Shown: one piece after another, positions 20,364 to 30,040 of the stretch
How the letters are laid out: each line of letters starts with the position of its first letter
Position numbering within the stretch: the first letter of the stretch is position 1
Source of the DNA: Stenotrophomonas raiganjensis (SeqCode)
GTDB lineage: Bacteria; Pseudomonadota; Gammaproteobacteria; Xanthomonadales; Xanthomonadaceae
NCBI RefSeq assembly: GCF_030658505.1
Contig: NZ_JAUTXR010000166.1
Span: forward strand, 1-46,021
Direction: 5' to 3'
DNA: 46,021 bases
Notes under the pieces: generated by a model
Told to the model about the DNA's origin: nothing
Seen by the model: the letters and a program-made list of their open reading frames with translations, nothing else
Database searches by the model: none
Made by a program: the position numbers and the translations under genes

Positions 20364-22163
20364 TCAGCGCTTGTACTTCGGCACGAACACCTTGTTCACC
20401 GCGTCGGCCAGCTGGTCCGGCGGCAGCAAGCCCTGGTCGAGCAGGAAGTTGTTGAACGCCAGGCGGTCGAACTTCGCACCCAGTGCCAGCTCGGTCTGCA
20501 TGCGCAGTTCCAGGATGCGGGTGTAGCCGTAGAAGTAGCTGCCGGCCTGGCCCGGCATGCGCACCATGTAGCGGTCCAGTTCCTGGGTGGCCATCGCCTT
20601 GGACAGGCCAACCTGCTCCATCAGCACGCGCTCGCCGTTGGCACGGTCGGTCAGGCCGAGGTTGAGCATCGGGTCAAGCATCGCGCGTGCGGCGCGCAGC
20701 AGGCGGAACTGGAGGGCGATCATCTGCCCGTCCAGCGGCTCGTACGGCACCATCTCGGCTTCGGCATACAGCGCCCAGCCTTCCACGTTCACCGAATTGA
20801 ACGCGAACATGGTGCGTGCCAGCGACACGCCGCGCTCGACCATGGCGGTGAACTGCAGCTCGTGGCCGGGGCGGCCTTCATGCGCGCTCAGCGTCCATGC
20901 CGCCGCACCGAAGTTGAAGTCGTCGTACTGCGCACCCGGGCCCGCGGCCGGGTTGCCCAGCGGCAGCACGAAGGTGCCCTGCTGCCCGGTGTTATTGACC
21001 AGCGGCGCCGGCAGGAAATGCGGGGCCGGGCTGGCCGCGCTCTCGGCGGCCGAGCCCAGGCGCATCTGCATGGCGCGCTTGGGCACGTCGACGATGGCGT
21101 GCTCGCGGATCAGCGGATCGATCGCGTCGATCACCTTGCGGTAGTGGCCTTCCAGGTGATCGTCGGCGATCTTGTCGGCCTTCAGCGCGCGGATCACCGC
21201 CACCGGGTCGCTCGGATCGGCCACCTTCAGGCCCTTGTCCTTCACCACCAGCGGCGCCAGCTGCTGCATCGCCGAACGGGTTTCCATGAACTCCAGCTGC
21301 GCGCGCTGCATCAACAGCTTTGGGTCGATGTCGATGCCGACCTGCTTGAGCTGGTAGGCGTACAGCGGCGCCGGCAGGCGTGCGTCGGCACGTGCCTTCG
21401 GCAGCACGGTCGTGCGCGTCCAGGCGGCGTAGTCCTTCATCTGCCCGGCCAGGGTCTTCATCGCCTCATCGGCACCGGCGATCTGGTATTTCTTCAGCAG
21501 CGACTCGATGCCGGTGATGTAGGTCTCGACGTTGTCCAGCGACTGCTGCACTTCGATCTTCGTCGGCTGCAGCAGGCTGCTGTCCTTCAATCGCTCTTCG
21601 TAGCGCTGGCGGGCCAGCGTGGTGAACGCGGTGCCGCCCGGCTGCAGCCCGGCATAGGCCTTGAGGCGGTCGATCGCCTTGGCCCGGCGCTCGGCTGGCA
21701 CCTGGTCGGACAGCAGCAGGTTGAGGCCGCTGAACACGGTCTGCGGCGCGTCGCTCCACGGCAGCAGGTACTTCTCGTTGAGCTCGCTGCCTTCGATGTT
21801 CTGGTTGGCGGCGTGGATCATGATCTCCAGGTCCTGGCGGACATTGGGATCCTTTTCGGTGGCCAGCTTCGCCTTCAGCTCGTCGCGGGCCTTGGCCATC
21901 GCAGTGCGGTAGCGCTTGCCGTTGTCGGTGCCGAGATCGGCGACCTTGTCATCATAGCCAGGCACGCCGAAGAAGCCGGTTTCCTCCGGCTGGAACGGGC
22001 CCTGCGCATCCAGCAGGATCTGCGCCAGCGCATTGCTGCGGGCGACCCAGGCCGGGCTGGCTGGAGTCACGGCATTGGCAGCGGGTGCCGCCAGCGCCGG
22101 CGGCGCAGACAGCAGCGGGGCGGCAGTCAGGGCCAGGGCAACGGCCAACGCGATCGGCTTCAT
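20364..22163 (-). CDS. Secreted DUF885-family putative metallopeptidase
   Basis: 599 residues from ATG 22163. The N-terminus MKPIALAVALALTAAPLLSAPPALA is a Sec signal peptide. DUF885 proteins are gluzincin-like. The HExxxGHE signature 'HEGRPGHE' is at about residues 428-435, and the downstream glutamate helix 'NSVNVEGWALYAEAEM' is about 25 residues later, giving the usual H, H/E and E zinc ligands. The long helical N-terminal region and the 'YFYGYTRILELR' tail are also typical. Probably a periplasmic or secreted carboxypeptidase-like enzyme. It is the last gene of a leftward cluster behind DPP IV and a Coa1-like protein, which supports a role in peptide degradation. Confidence 0.88.
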   Translation of the reverse strand: MKPIALAVALALTAAPLLSAPPALAAPAANAVTPASPAWVARSNALAQILLDAQGPFQPEETGFFGVPGYDDKVADLGTDNGKRYRTAMAKARDELKAKLATEKDPNVRQDLEIMIHAANQNIEGSELNEKYLLPWSDAPQTVFSGLNLLLSDQVPAERRAKAIDRLKAYAGLQPGGTAFTTLARQRYEERLKDSSLLQPTKIEVQQSLDNVETYITGIESLLKKYQIAGADEAMKTLAGQMKDYAAWTRTTVLPKARADARLPAPLYAYQLKQVGIDIDPKLLMQRAQLEFMETRSAMQQLAPLVVKDKGLKVADPSDPVAVIRALKADKIADDHLEGHYRKVIDAIDPLIREHAIVDVPKRAMQMRLGSAAESAASPAPHFLPAPLVNNTGQQGTFVLPLGNPAAGPGAQYDDFNFGAAAWTLSAHEGRPGHELQFTAMVERGVSLARTMFAFNSVNVEGWALYAEAEMVPYEPLDGQMIALQFRLLRAARAMLDPMLNLGLTDRANGERVLMEQVGLSKAMATQELDRYMVRMPGQAGSYFYGYTRILELRMQTELALGAKFDRLAFNNFLLDQGLLPPDQLADAVNKVFVPKYKR

Positions 22164-22230
22164 GGGACACTCCAGCAAAGGGTTGCCCGCACCCTACGCG
22201 CTCAGCGCGGTGGCGACAATCGGCCGGAGG

Positions 22231-22746
22231 TCACAACGCCGCGGTCAGCGGGCATTCGCCGCGTTCGCGACAGGCCTGCAGTTCGCATTCCTGCGCGGCT
22301 TCATCGTCATCCAGTGCGGTCAGGTCGAAGGTCTGCTTGTTCTCGCCCAGCACGTACATCACCGGGTAGTCCCACACGTCGTCACTGCGGGTGCCCTTCA
22401 CGAACAGCCGGCCGTGCGCGCGCGGGCCTTCCAGGGCCACGGTCAGGCCGACGTCGCGCTGGCCGTTGAGCGCGGTCTGCATGCTGCCCAGCGGCATCGA
22501 CTCGGCACGCAGCGGCTCGCCGAAGGCTTCCACCAGTTCGATGCTGCATCCAGCGCGGCGCATCGCCTCGCGCATCGGCGGGCTCTCGCGTGCCGCCTCG
22601 CTCCAGCGCAGCACGCTCCAGGCCACCACGCCACCGGCACCGGCCAATACCAGCAGCACGGCCAGCGGCATCGCCCAGCGCCAGTGACGGGACCACCAGC
22701 CGGCAGGCTTCGAGCCATGGGTGGGAATCGGCGGCGGCAGTGTCAT
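22231..22746 (-). CDS. Coa1-like (cytochrome oxidase assembly factor 1 family) membrane protein
   Basis: 171 residues. One membrane helix (HWRWAMPLAVLLVLAGAGGVVAWSVL) follows a proline-rich cytoplasmic start. The periplasmic part has the Coa1 arrangement: 'MREAMRRAGCSIELVEAFGEPLRAE', 'GLTVALEGPRAHGRLFVKGTR', then 'VWDYPVMYVL'. A cysteine-containing C-terminus (ECELQACRERGEC) follows. Coa1 in mitochondria assists cytochrome c oxidase assembly. Bacterial members are uncharacterised and may simply share the fold. It lies 25 bases after the DPP IV gene and is followed after 67 bases by the DUF885 gene, an unexpected position between two peptidases. Confidence 0.7.
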   Translation of the reverse strand: MTLPPPIPTHGSKPAGWWSRHWRWAMPLAVLLVLAGAGGVVAWSVLRWSEAARESPPMREAMRRAGCSIELVEAFGEPLRAESMPLGSMQTALNGQRDVGLTVALEGPRAHGRLFVKGTRSDDVWDYPVMYVLGENKQTFDLTALDDDEAAQECELQACRERGECPLTAAL

Positions 22747-22771
22747 CGGCGGGCTCCTTCCCGTTTGTGCA

Positions 22772-25060
<2,289 letters not shown>

Positions 25061-25121
25061 CTAACCAAGCCCGTGCAGGAAGGCAGCATGACCTTCTGCC
25101 CATAAGGAGTGCCGGTAAGGA

Positions 25122-25142
25122 GTGCCGACCAACGGTCGGCAC
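25122..25142. terminator. REP-like hairpin downstream of the GST gene
   Basis: GTGCCGACC-AAC-GGTCGGCAC, a perfect 9-bp stem, followed by CCACC as in the other SMAG units. It is 13 bases past the GST stop, and two near-identical AAGGAGTGCCG direct repeats (starting at 25104 and 25118) run into it. It probably terminates or stabilises the GST transcript. Confidence 0.6.
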
Positions 25143-25155
25143 CCACCGAACTGGG

Positions 25156-25845
25156 TCAGCGCTGGCCGAACAGGTGCTTGCGCTCCTCGTCGCTGAGCGG
25201 CTTGCCGGCGTTGGGGTTCACCTGCTGGCGCAGGGCATAGGCACGTTGGGTGGCCGGGCGTGCAGCAATGGCATCGTGCCAGCGCTTCAGGTTGGGGAAC
25301 GCAGCGAAATCCACCGGCAGCTTGTCGTAGGCGCCGATCCACGGGTAGCTGGCCATGTCGGCGATGGTGTACGCGTCGCCGGCCAGGAAGGCATGCTGGG
25401 CCAGGCGCTTGTCCATTACCCCGTGCAGGCGACGCACTTCGTTGTCGTAGCGCTCGATCGCGTACGGGATCTTCTCCGGGGCGTACACATTGAAATGGCC
25501 CATCTGGCCACTCATCGGGCCCAGGCCGGCCATCTGCCAGAACAGCCACTCCAGGGTGGTGACGCGGCCGCGCGGGTCGCTGGGCAGGAAGCGGCCGGTC
25601 TTCTCGGCCAGGTACAGCAGGATCGCACCGGACTCGAACACGCTCTGCGGGGCGCCGCCATCGGCCGGGGCATGATCGACGATGGCCGGCATCTTGTTGT
25701 TCGGCGAGATGGCAAGGAATTCCGGCTTGAACTGGTCGCCCGAACCGATGTTGACCGGGTGGATGCGGTACTCCAGCCCGGCTTCTTCCAGCAGCAGGGT
25801 CACTTTGTGGCCGTTCGGGGTGGGCCAGTAATACAGGTCGATCAT
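25156..25845 (-). CDS. yfcG: YfcG-type glutathione S-transferase
   Basis: 229 residues from ATG 25845. The N-terminal thioredoxin-fold domain 'MIDLYYWPTPNGHKVTLLLEEAGLEY' has TPN (Thr and Asn near residue 10) instead of a catalytic Tyr/Ser/Cys, as in the nu-class E. coli YfcG. 'SGDQFKPEFLAISPNNKMPAIVDH' and 'VFESGAILLYLAEKTGRFLP' bind glutathione. The helical domain starts at 'TTLEWLFWQMAGLGPMSGQMGHF', also nearly as in YfcG. Such enzymes have GSH-dependent disulfide reductase activity in the cytoplasm. The longer frame upstream is non-coding-like and overlaps the divergent gene, so it is discounted. Confidence 0.92.
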   Translation of the reverse strand: MIDLYYWPTPNGHKVTLLLEEAGLEYRIHPVNIGSGDQFKPEFLAISPNNKMPAIVDHAPADGGAPQSVFESGAILLYLAEKTGRFLPSDPRGRVTTLEWLFWQMAGLGPMSGQMGHFNVYAPEKIPYAIERYDNEVRRLHGVMDKRLAQHAFLAGDAYTIADMASYPWIGAYDKLPVDFAAFPNLKRWHDAIAARPATQRAYALRQQVNPNAGKPLSDEERKHLFGQR

Positions 25846-25957
25846 GGCGGCGGCTCGGGGTGCGGAAAGGAACCTGAAGTCTAGTGCGTGAGTTGGGTTG
25901 GCACCGTCATGGCCGGCCGGTAACCTCGCCACTCCCCCGCAACGCAGCATCCCCCGC

Positions 25958-26575
25958 ATGAGTGCAAACCGCCCGCCGCTGTCCCCGCTGTCCCCGCTGT
26001 CCACGCTGATCTTCGCCTCGCGCTGGCTGCAGCTGCCGCTGTACCTGGGCCTGATCGTGGCGCAATGCGTCTATGTCTACCTGTTCGGCAAGGAACTGTG
26101 GCACCTGATCTCGCACTCACCATCGATGGGCGAGCAGCAGATCATGCTGATCGTGCTCGGCCTGATCGACGTGGTGATGATTTCCAACCTGCTGGTGATG
26201 GTGATCGTCGGCGGCTACGAAACCTTCGTCTCGCGCCTGCGCCTGGAAGGCCACCCGGACCAGCCGGAATGGCTGAGCCACGTCAACGCCAGCGTGCTGA
26301 AAGTGAAGCTGGCGATGGCGATCATCGGCATCTCCTCGATCCACCTGCTGAAGACCTTCATCGCCAGTGGCGGGCTGGGCGCCATGCCGTTCTGCACGCC
26401 GGACCGCATGGCGCTGGCCGCCGAGAACATCGCCGCGGCGCAGTGCACCAACCTGACCGCCGACGGTGTGCTGTGGCAGACCATCATCCACTGCGTGTTC
26501 ATCCTGTCGGCGATCGGCATCGCCTGGACCGACAAGCTGATGTCCAACAGCCACAGCAAGTCCCACGACCACTGA
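25958..26575 (+). CDS. yqhA: YqhA/UPF0114 (TIGR00645) family membrane protein
   Basis: 205 residues from ATG 25958. The family core '[35 protein letters not shown]', '[31 protein letters not shown]' and '[21 protein letters not shown]' is clear. A last helix near '[21 protein letters not shown]' and a histidine/serine-rich tail follow. It is an inner-membrane protein of unknown function. The N-terminus contains three in-frame CCGCTGTCC copies ([10 protein letters not shown]). It is divergent from the GST gene by 112 bases. Four membrane helices are predicted. Confidence 0.88.
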   Translation: MSANRPPLSPLSPLSTLIFASRWLQLPLYLGLIVAQCVYVYLFGKELWHLISHSPSMGEQQIMLIVLGLIDVVMISNLLVMVIVGGYETFVSRLRLEGHPDQPEWLSHVNASVLKVKLAMAIIGISSIHLLKTFIASGGLGAMPFCTPDRMALAAENIAAAQCTNLTADGVLWQTIIHCVFILSAIGIAWTDKLMSNSHSKSHDH

Positions 26576-26651
26576 TGTCGTTGCCAGCAGCGGCATGACA
26601 CCGTTGCCCGTTCCGGCCACTGCCCCTTGTACGTGGCGGTGGCCGGGATGC

Positions 26652-26657
26652 TAGATT
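26652..26657 (+). promoter_or_regulatory. Possible -10 element of the TonB-domain lipoprotein gene
   Basis: TAGATT in GATGCTAGATTGCTCC. TTGTAC at 26627-26632 could serve as -35 with a long 19-base spacing. An imperfect inverted repeat (GCCACTGCC / GGCGGTGGC, within 26613-26647) overlaps this region. The implied leader before ATG 26776 would be about 110 bases, ending in a GGGGAGCAGG ribosome-binding site. Confidence 0.35.
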
Positions 26658-26775
26658 GCTCCCTCGCCGTTGCCGGCGGTGGCGTCGGGAAACGTCACCC
26701 TGCCGCGCCCGGACCGCTGGTCCCGGCCATGCATATCAATGATTTACGTCACGTCGTCTTCTAGAGGGGAGCAGG

Positions 26776-27777
26776 ATGTCGCACGTCTCAACGATCACCG
26801 CCGCGCGCCGGTGGCTGCCGGTTGCCCTGGCACTGGCACTGGCCGCCTGCTCGGGCAAGGAAGAAACCCCGGCACCCGCACCTGCCAGTGCACCCGCTGC
26901 AGCGCCGGCCGCACCGGTGGTCGCCGCCAAGGTGCAGTCGATGGGCACCGAGCAGCTGCGTGAATCGGCCAGCCAGGCGCTGCGCGAGAACCGCATGTAC
27001 GCGCCGGCCGGCGACAACGCCATCGAGTACTACCTCGCCCTGCGCGACAAGACCCCGGACGACGCCTCGGTGAAGAGCGCGCTGACCGACCTGCTGCCCT
27101 ACACCCTGATCGCCGCCGAACAACACCTGGGCCGCGAGGACTACACCGAAGCGCAGCGCCTGGTGGCGCTGATCGAGAAAGTCGATGCATCCGCGCCGGC
27201 CCTGCCGCGCCTGAAGGACGGCCTGGCCAAGGGCGTGCAGAACGCCGCCAAGCGCACCGAAGCAGAGGCGGAGAAGGCGAAGAAGGACGCCGAGGACCGC
27301 AGCAAGCAGCAGACCGAGCAGCAGCGCCTGGCCGAACAGCGCGCCAAGGAAGCCGATGCGGCCAAGCAGATTGCGGCCCAGCAGGATGCGGCGCGGCGCG
27401 ACAACGAACGCCAGGAAGCCGAGCGCCAGGCCGCTGCCCGCCGCGAGGCCGAGCAGAAGCAGCAGCAGGCAGCTGCCCAGCAGGCCAGCGCTGCGCGCCA
27501 GGCCGCTGCGGCCGCCGCACCCACCCTGCGCCCGGTCAGCACACCCGCGCCGCGCTATCCGGCCGAAGCGCTGCGTGCCGGCACCTCCGGCGAAGTGCTG
27601 GTGGAGATCACCGTGGGTACTGACGGCTCGGTGGTCAACGCCCGCGTACTGCGCGCCACGCCGGGCCGCGTTTTCGACCGCGAGGCCCTGAACGCAGTGA
27701 AGCGCTGGCGCTTCGAGCCGGTGAGTGCACCGGTCACCACCCGCCGTACCCTGGTGTTCGCCCCGGGCGGCGCCTGA
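26776..27777 (+). CDS. Lipoprotein with coiled coil and TonB C-terminal domain
   Basis: 333 residues. The N-terminus has an ideal lipobox, LAAC with Cys25, then serine, so outer-membrane sorting is expected. An Ala/Pro linker (26-52) is followed by a helical TPR-like region (53-150, with 'DNAIEYYLALRDKTPDDASVKSALTDLLPY'), then a Lys/Glu/Gln/Ala coiled coil (155-245). The TonB C-terminal domain (about 250-330) reads 'PAPRYPAEALRAGTSGEVLVEITVGTDGSVVNARVL' and 'FDREALNAVKRWRFEP'. Automatic annotation would call it TonB, but the membrane anchor with the ExbB-contact histidine is absent. It is preceded by GGGGAGCAGG. Role unknown, probably envelope. Confidence 0.85.
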   Translation: MSHVSTITAARRWLPVALALALAACSGKEETPAPAPASAPAAAPAAPVVAAKVQSMGTEQLRESASQALRENRMYAPAGDNAIEYYLALRDKTPDDASVKSALTDLLPYTLIAAEQHLGREDYTEAQRLVALIEKVDASAPALPRLKDGLAKGVQNAAKRTEAEAEKAKKDAEDRSKQQTEQQRLAEQRAKEADAAKQIAAQQDAARRDNERQEAERQAAARREAEQKQQQAAAQQASAARQAAAAAAPTLRPVSTPAPRYPAEALRAGTSGEVLVEITVGTDGSVVNARVLRATPGRVFDREALNAVKRWRFEPVSAPVTTRRTLVFAPGGA

Positions 27778-27782
27778 CCGCA

Positions 27783-27855
27783 AAAAGGGGACGGAGGGGA
27801 TTAAGTCGTTTCCGCCCCCTCAATGACGCCAAGGCCCGGCATGTCCGGGCCTTGG
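27783..27855. terminator. Two hairpins after the TonB-domain gene
   Basis: Immediately after the stop comes an imperfect inverted repeat (AGGGGACGG ... CCGCCCCCT within 27786-27820) with TTAAGTCGTTT in its loop, a motif I associate with dispersed repeats in this family. It is followed by a perfect 11-bp stem, CCAAGGCCCGG-CATGT-CCGGGCCTTGG, at 27829-27855, then CCGTTT. The second stem lies between convergent genes and is the likely bidirectional terminator. Confidence 0.65.
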
Positions 27856-27860
27856 CCGTT

Positions 27861-28115
27861 TCAGACTGCCCCGTCGATCAAGTCCTGCAGCGCAGGATCG
27901 CGCGCGGCCAGCACCTGGAACAGGCCCAGCGCATGCAGGCCCGGCAGCAATGCACGCAGGTCGGCCTCGGCGGTGGCACGGGCAGCGTGATCGCTGGCGG
28001 GGTCCTGCCAGTCACGGACGTTGGCGAGGAAGGCGCCGACGCTGCCCTTGCGCACGGTGAGGCCATTTACCTGCACCTCGTTCTGATGGTCCGGAAGAAT
28101 GTCCTGTGGCTGCAT
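27861..28115 (-). CDS. Small conserved-looking hypothetical protein
   Basis: 84 residues from ATG 28115, with GGAGCG a few bases upstream. 'MQPQDILPDHQNEVQVNGLTVRKGSVGAFLANVRDWQDP' looks like a compact soluble protein with a beta hairpin, then an acidic and leucine-rich helical C-terminus (AEADLRALLPGLHALGLFQVLAARDPALQDLIDG). There is no signal peptide or membrane segment and no family I recognise. Codon choice is like its neighbours, supporting a real gene. It is divergent from the AraC-type regulator by 78 bases and is the obvious candidate target of it. Confidence 0.6.
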   Translation of the reverse strand: MQPQDILPDHQNEVQVNGLTVRKGSVGAFLANVRDWQDPASDHAARATAEADLRALLPGLHALGLFQVLAARDPALQDLIDGAV

Positions 28116-28176
28116 GGGGAAGCGCTCCGTTGAAGTGGGCTCCAGTGTCGGGGCCCCGGATGCGACGTTTCTGCCG

Positions 28177-28200
28177 TATAACTGCCAATCAATATGGCAG
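28177..28200 (+). promoter_or_regulatory. Putative promoter and palindromic operator at the araC-type gene start
   Basis: TATAAC (28177-28182) resembles a -10 box. It runs directly into the inverted repeat CTGCCA-ATCAATA-TGGCAG (28182-28200), which covers the expected transcription start and the ATG at 28194. The layout would suit autorepression, and control of the divergent small gene. No -35 is evident, so the promoter part is tentative. Confidence 0.4.
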
Positions 28201-28985
28201 ATCAGACAACCACCGTATTACTCGACCCCGCGTTGGCCAATGCCGCCGACGGACCGGTGGTGCTGGCGGCCCGGCTGCGCCAGCGCGGTATGCGTAGCAC
28301 GGCCCGCCACCGGCATGCCCGCGGGCAGCTGCTGGGTGCGTACCAGGGGCTGCTGCGGATCGCCGCCGACGACCTGCACTGGCTGCTGCCCGCAGGTCAC
28401 GTCGCCTGGATACCGCCCTTGCTGCCCCACGCGCTGCTGAGCGCAGACGGGTTCGATGGCTGGAGCCTGTACTTCAACACCGAGGCCTGCCTGGGTCTGC
28501 CGGCCACACCGCGCATTTTCCAGCCCAGTGCACTGCTGCAGGCGGCGACAACACGTGCGCTGCGATGGCCCCATCAACCACAATCACTGGATGCTGCACA
28601 GGCACGACTGGCCGGTGTGATCGGCGATGAGATTGCCGCCAGCACGCCCCTGCCGCTTGCCCTGCCGCAACCGCGTGACCGACGCCTGCAGAAGATCGCC
28701 GCCGCACTGGCGCGCGCCCCCGAAGACGGCCGCAGCATCGAGGACTGGGCAGCCAGCAGCGGCCTGTCCAGCCGCAGCCTTGCCCGCCATTGGCTGGCCG
28801 AGACCGGCCTGTCACCAAGCCAGTGGCGGCAACGCCTGCGGGTGCTGCTGGCGCTGCCACGCCTGCTGGCCGGCGAGCCGGTGATCAGCGTCGCGCTGTC
28901 GATGGGCTATGACACGCCCAGCGCCTTCATTGCTGTGTTCAAGCGCCAGATGGGCGTGACGCCCGCACGCTATGGTGCAGGGTGA
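28194..28985 (+). CDS. AraC-family transcriptional regulator
   Basis: 263 residues. The N-terminal cupin-like sensor has 'TARHRHARGQLLGAYQGLLRIAADDLHWLLPAGHVAWIPPLLPH', the AraC_binding pattern used for small ligands. The C-terminal domain carries two helix-turn-helix motifs, 'SIEDWAASSGLSSRSLARHWLAETGLSPSQWRQ' and 'VISVALSMGYDTPSAFIAVFKRQMGVTPARY'. The latter matches the AraC/XylS consensus (GY.s.s.F...F....G.tP..yR). The ATG lies inside a palindrome that may be its own operator. The ligand and regulon are unknown. It stands alone on its strand. Confidence 0.92.
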   Translation: MADQTTTVLLDPALANAADGPVVLAARLRQRGMRSTARHRHARGQLLGAYQGLLRIAADDLHWLLPAGHVAWIPPLLPHALLSADGFDGWSLYFNTEACLGLPATPRIFQPSALLQAATTRALRWPHQPQSLDAAQARLAGVIGDEIAASTPLPLALPQPRDRRLQKIAAALARAPEDGRSIEDWAASSGLSSRSLARHWLAETGLSPSQWRQRLRVLLALPRLLAGEPVISVALSMGYDTPSAFIAVFKRQMGVTPARYGAG

Positions 28986-29031
28986 GGCCTGCAATGGAGG
29001 ACCGGAAAAGTGCCTGACCACGCCAGGAGCG

Positions 29032-30036
29032 TTACTTCTCCGGACGCCACATCATCCGCTCCTTGTGGCGCTCCAAGGCGCGCGCATAGATCGCCGGATC
29101 GCTGGCAAATTCAGCCATGAATCGCGGCTCTGGAAGTCGATATGGATCCTCAGGATCAATCTGGCATTCCGCCTCGATCTCAGGCGGAAAGATCGGCTTA
29201 CGGCAGGTCTTGAAGGTCAGCCACCGGCAGAGCGTGAGTGCGCCATAGACCGGGAACATCACGTTGGTACGCAGCGGCATCAGCGCCGTGCCCATCATCA
29301 GAATGACCATCAGCCAGCAGTTGCGGATCGTTGGATCCGACGAAAGGGTGATGACCCTGTCCCGCGGATCGTCGTAGCAGCCTTCCGGGCCGTTCTGCAT
29401 GTAGCGGCAGATCAGCGCCCACGGTTCGCGAATGTCATCCTCATGTTCCCAGAAGTGGCCGATGGTGAAGGTCTGTTGTACCTGCTGATTGCGATCCAGC
29501 AGGTGGCATCGGAGGTCGAGCAACTCAGGATTCTGCGCGCCACGACCGATGTGGAAGAAGGCGTAGGGCGAACCCCAAGGCACGACAGTCACGCCGCCGG
29601 GGCCGTTGTGCCTGAAGAAATAGATCTTGCGAGTGATGCGATTGAAGCGAACCGGGTAGTGGGTGTACTGGAAGAGGTCGTACTTCAAGTAAACAAACCA
29701 TAGCCCGGCAATCATCGTAAAAGAAATCGCAACCAGAATCGCGAGTGTTCCGAAGTTTCCAGCAATACCGCCACTCATTTCCGAGAGCGAGATAGTGGGA
29801 CTAATGAGTGCCCAAGCACCGAGCAGACATCCCACGAGCGCAGCAAGGCAGCAGACCATGCCCTTCACCTTGAAGGTTCTGTCCACAAATTCAGCAAAAG
29901 TAGAATTGAATCTTATCAGTCCAAAAGCGTCATCAGGACTGATAGTTGCACAGCCTCCAAGTTCCAGCCTCGCAGCGCGCTCCGCAGCACTGATGGCACG
30001 ATTAACATGAAACCTTGTAATCCATCCGGTCAACAA
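29032..30036 (-). CDS. DUF6708-type membrane protein, putative T6SS immunity protein
   Basis: 334 residues from TTG 30036. An in-frame TAA lies just upstream, so no earlier start is possible, and AAGGG is 9 bases before it. Membrane helices lie at about 60-80 and 93-117, followed by 'YPVRFNRITRKIYFFRHN' and 'VVPWGSPYAFFHIGRG', the DUF6708 pattern. Two further hydrophobic segments occur at about 240-275. DUF6708 genes regularly follow VasX-like T6SS effectors, and their position and membrane topology suggest inner-membrane immunity; that is inference. The 5' part of the gene is visibly lower in GC than the window, a sign of transfer. It begins 4 bases after the effector stop. Confidence 0.75.
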   Translation of the reverse strand: MLTGWITRFHVNRAISAAERAARLELGGCATISPDDAFGLIRFNSTFAEFVDRTFKVKGMVCCLAALVGCLLGAWALISPTISLSEMSGGIAGNFGTLAILVAISFTMIAGLWFVYLKYDLFQYTHYPVRFNRITRKIYFFRHNGPGGVTVVPWGSPYAFFHIGRGAQNPELLDLRCHLLDRNQQVQQTFTIGHFWEHEDDIREPWALICRYMQNGPEGCYDDPRDRVITLSSDPTIRNCWLMVILMMGTALMPLRTNVMFPVYGALTLCRWLTFKTCRKPIFPPEIEAECQIDPEDPYRLPEPRFMAEFASDPAIYARALERHKERMMWRPEK

Positions 30037-30040
30037 AGCA

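Noticed and set aside
26776..27777. Calling the TonB-domain gene tonB
   Set aside because: The N-terminus is a lipoprotein signal, not the TonB anchor; only the C-terminal domain matches.
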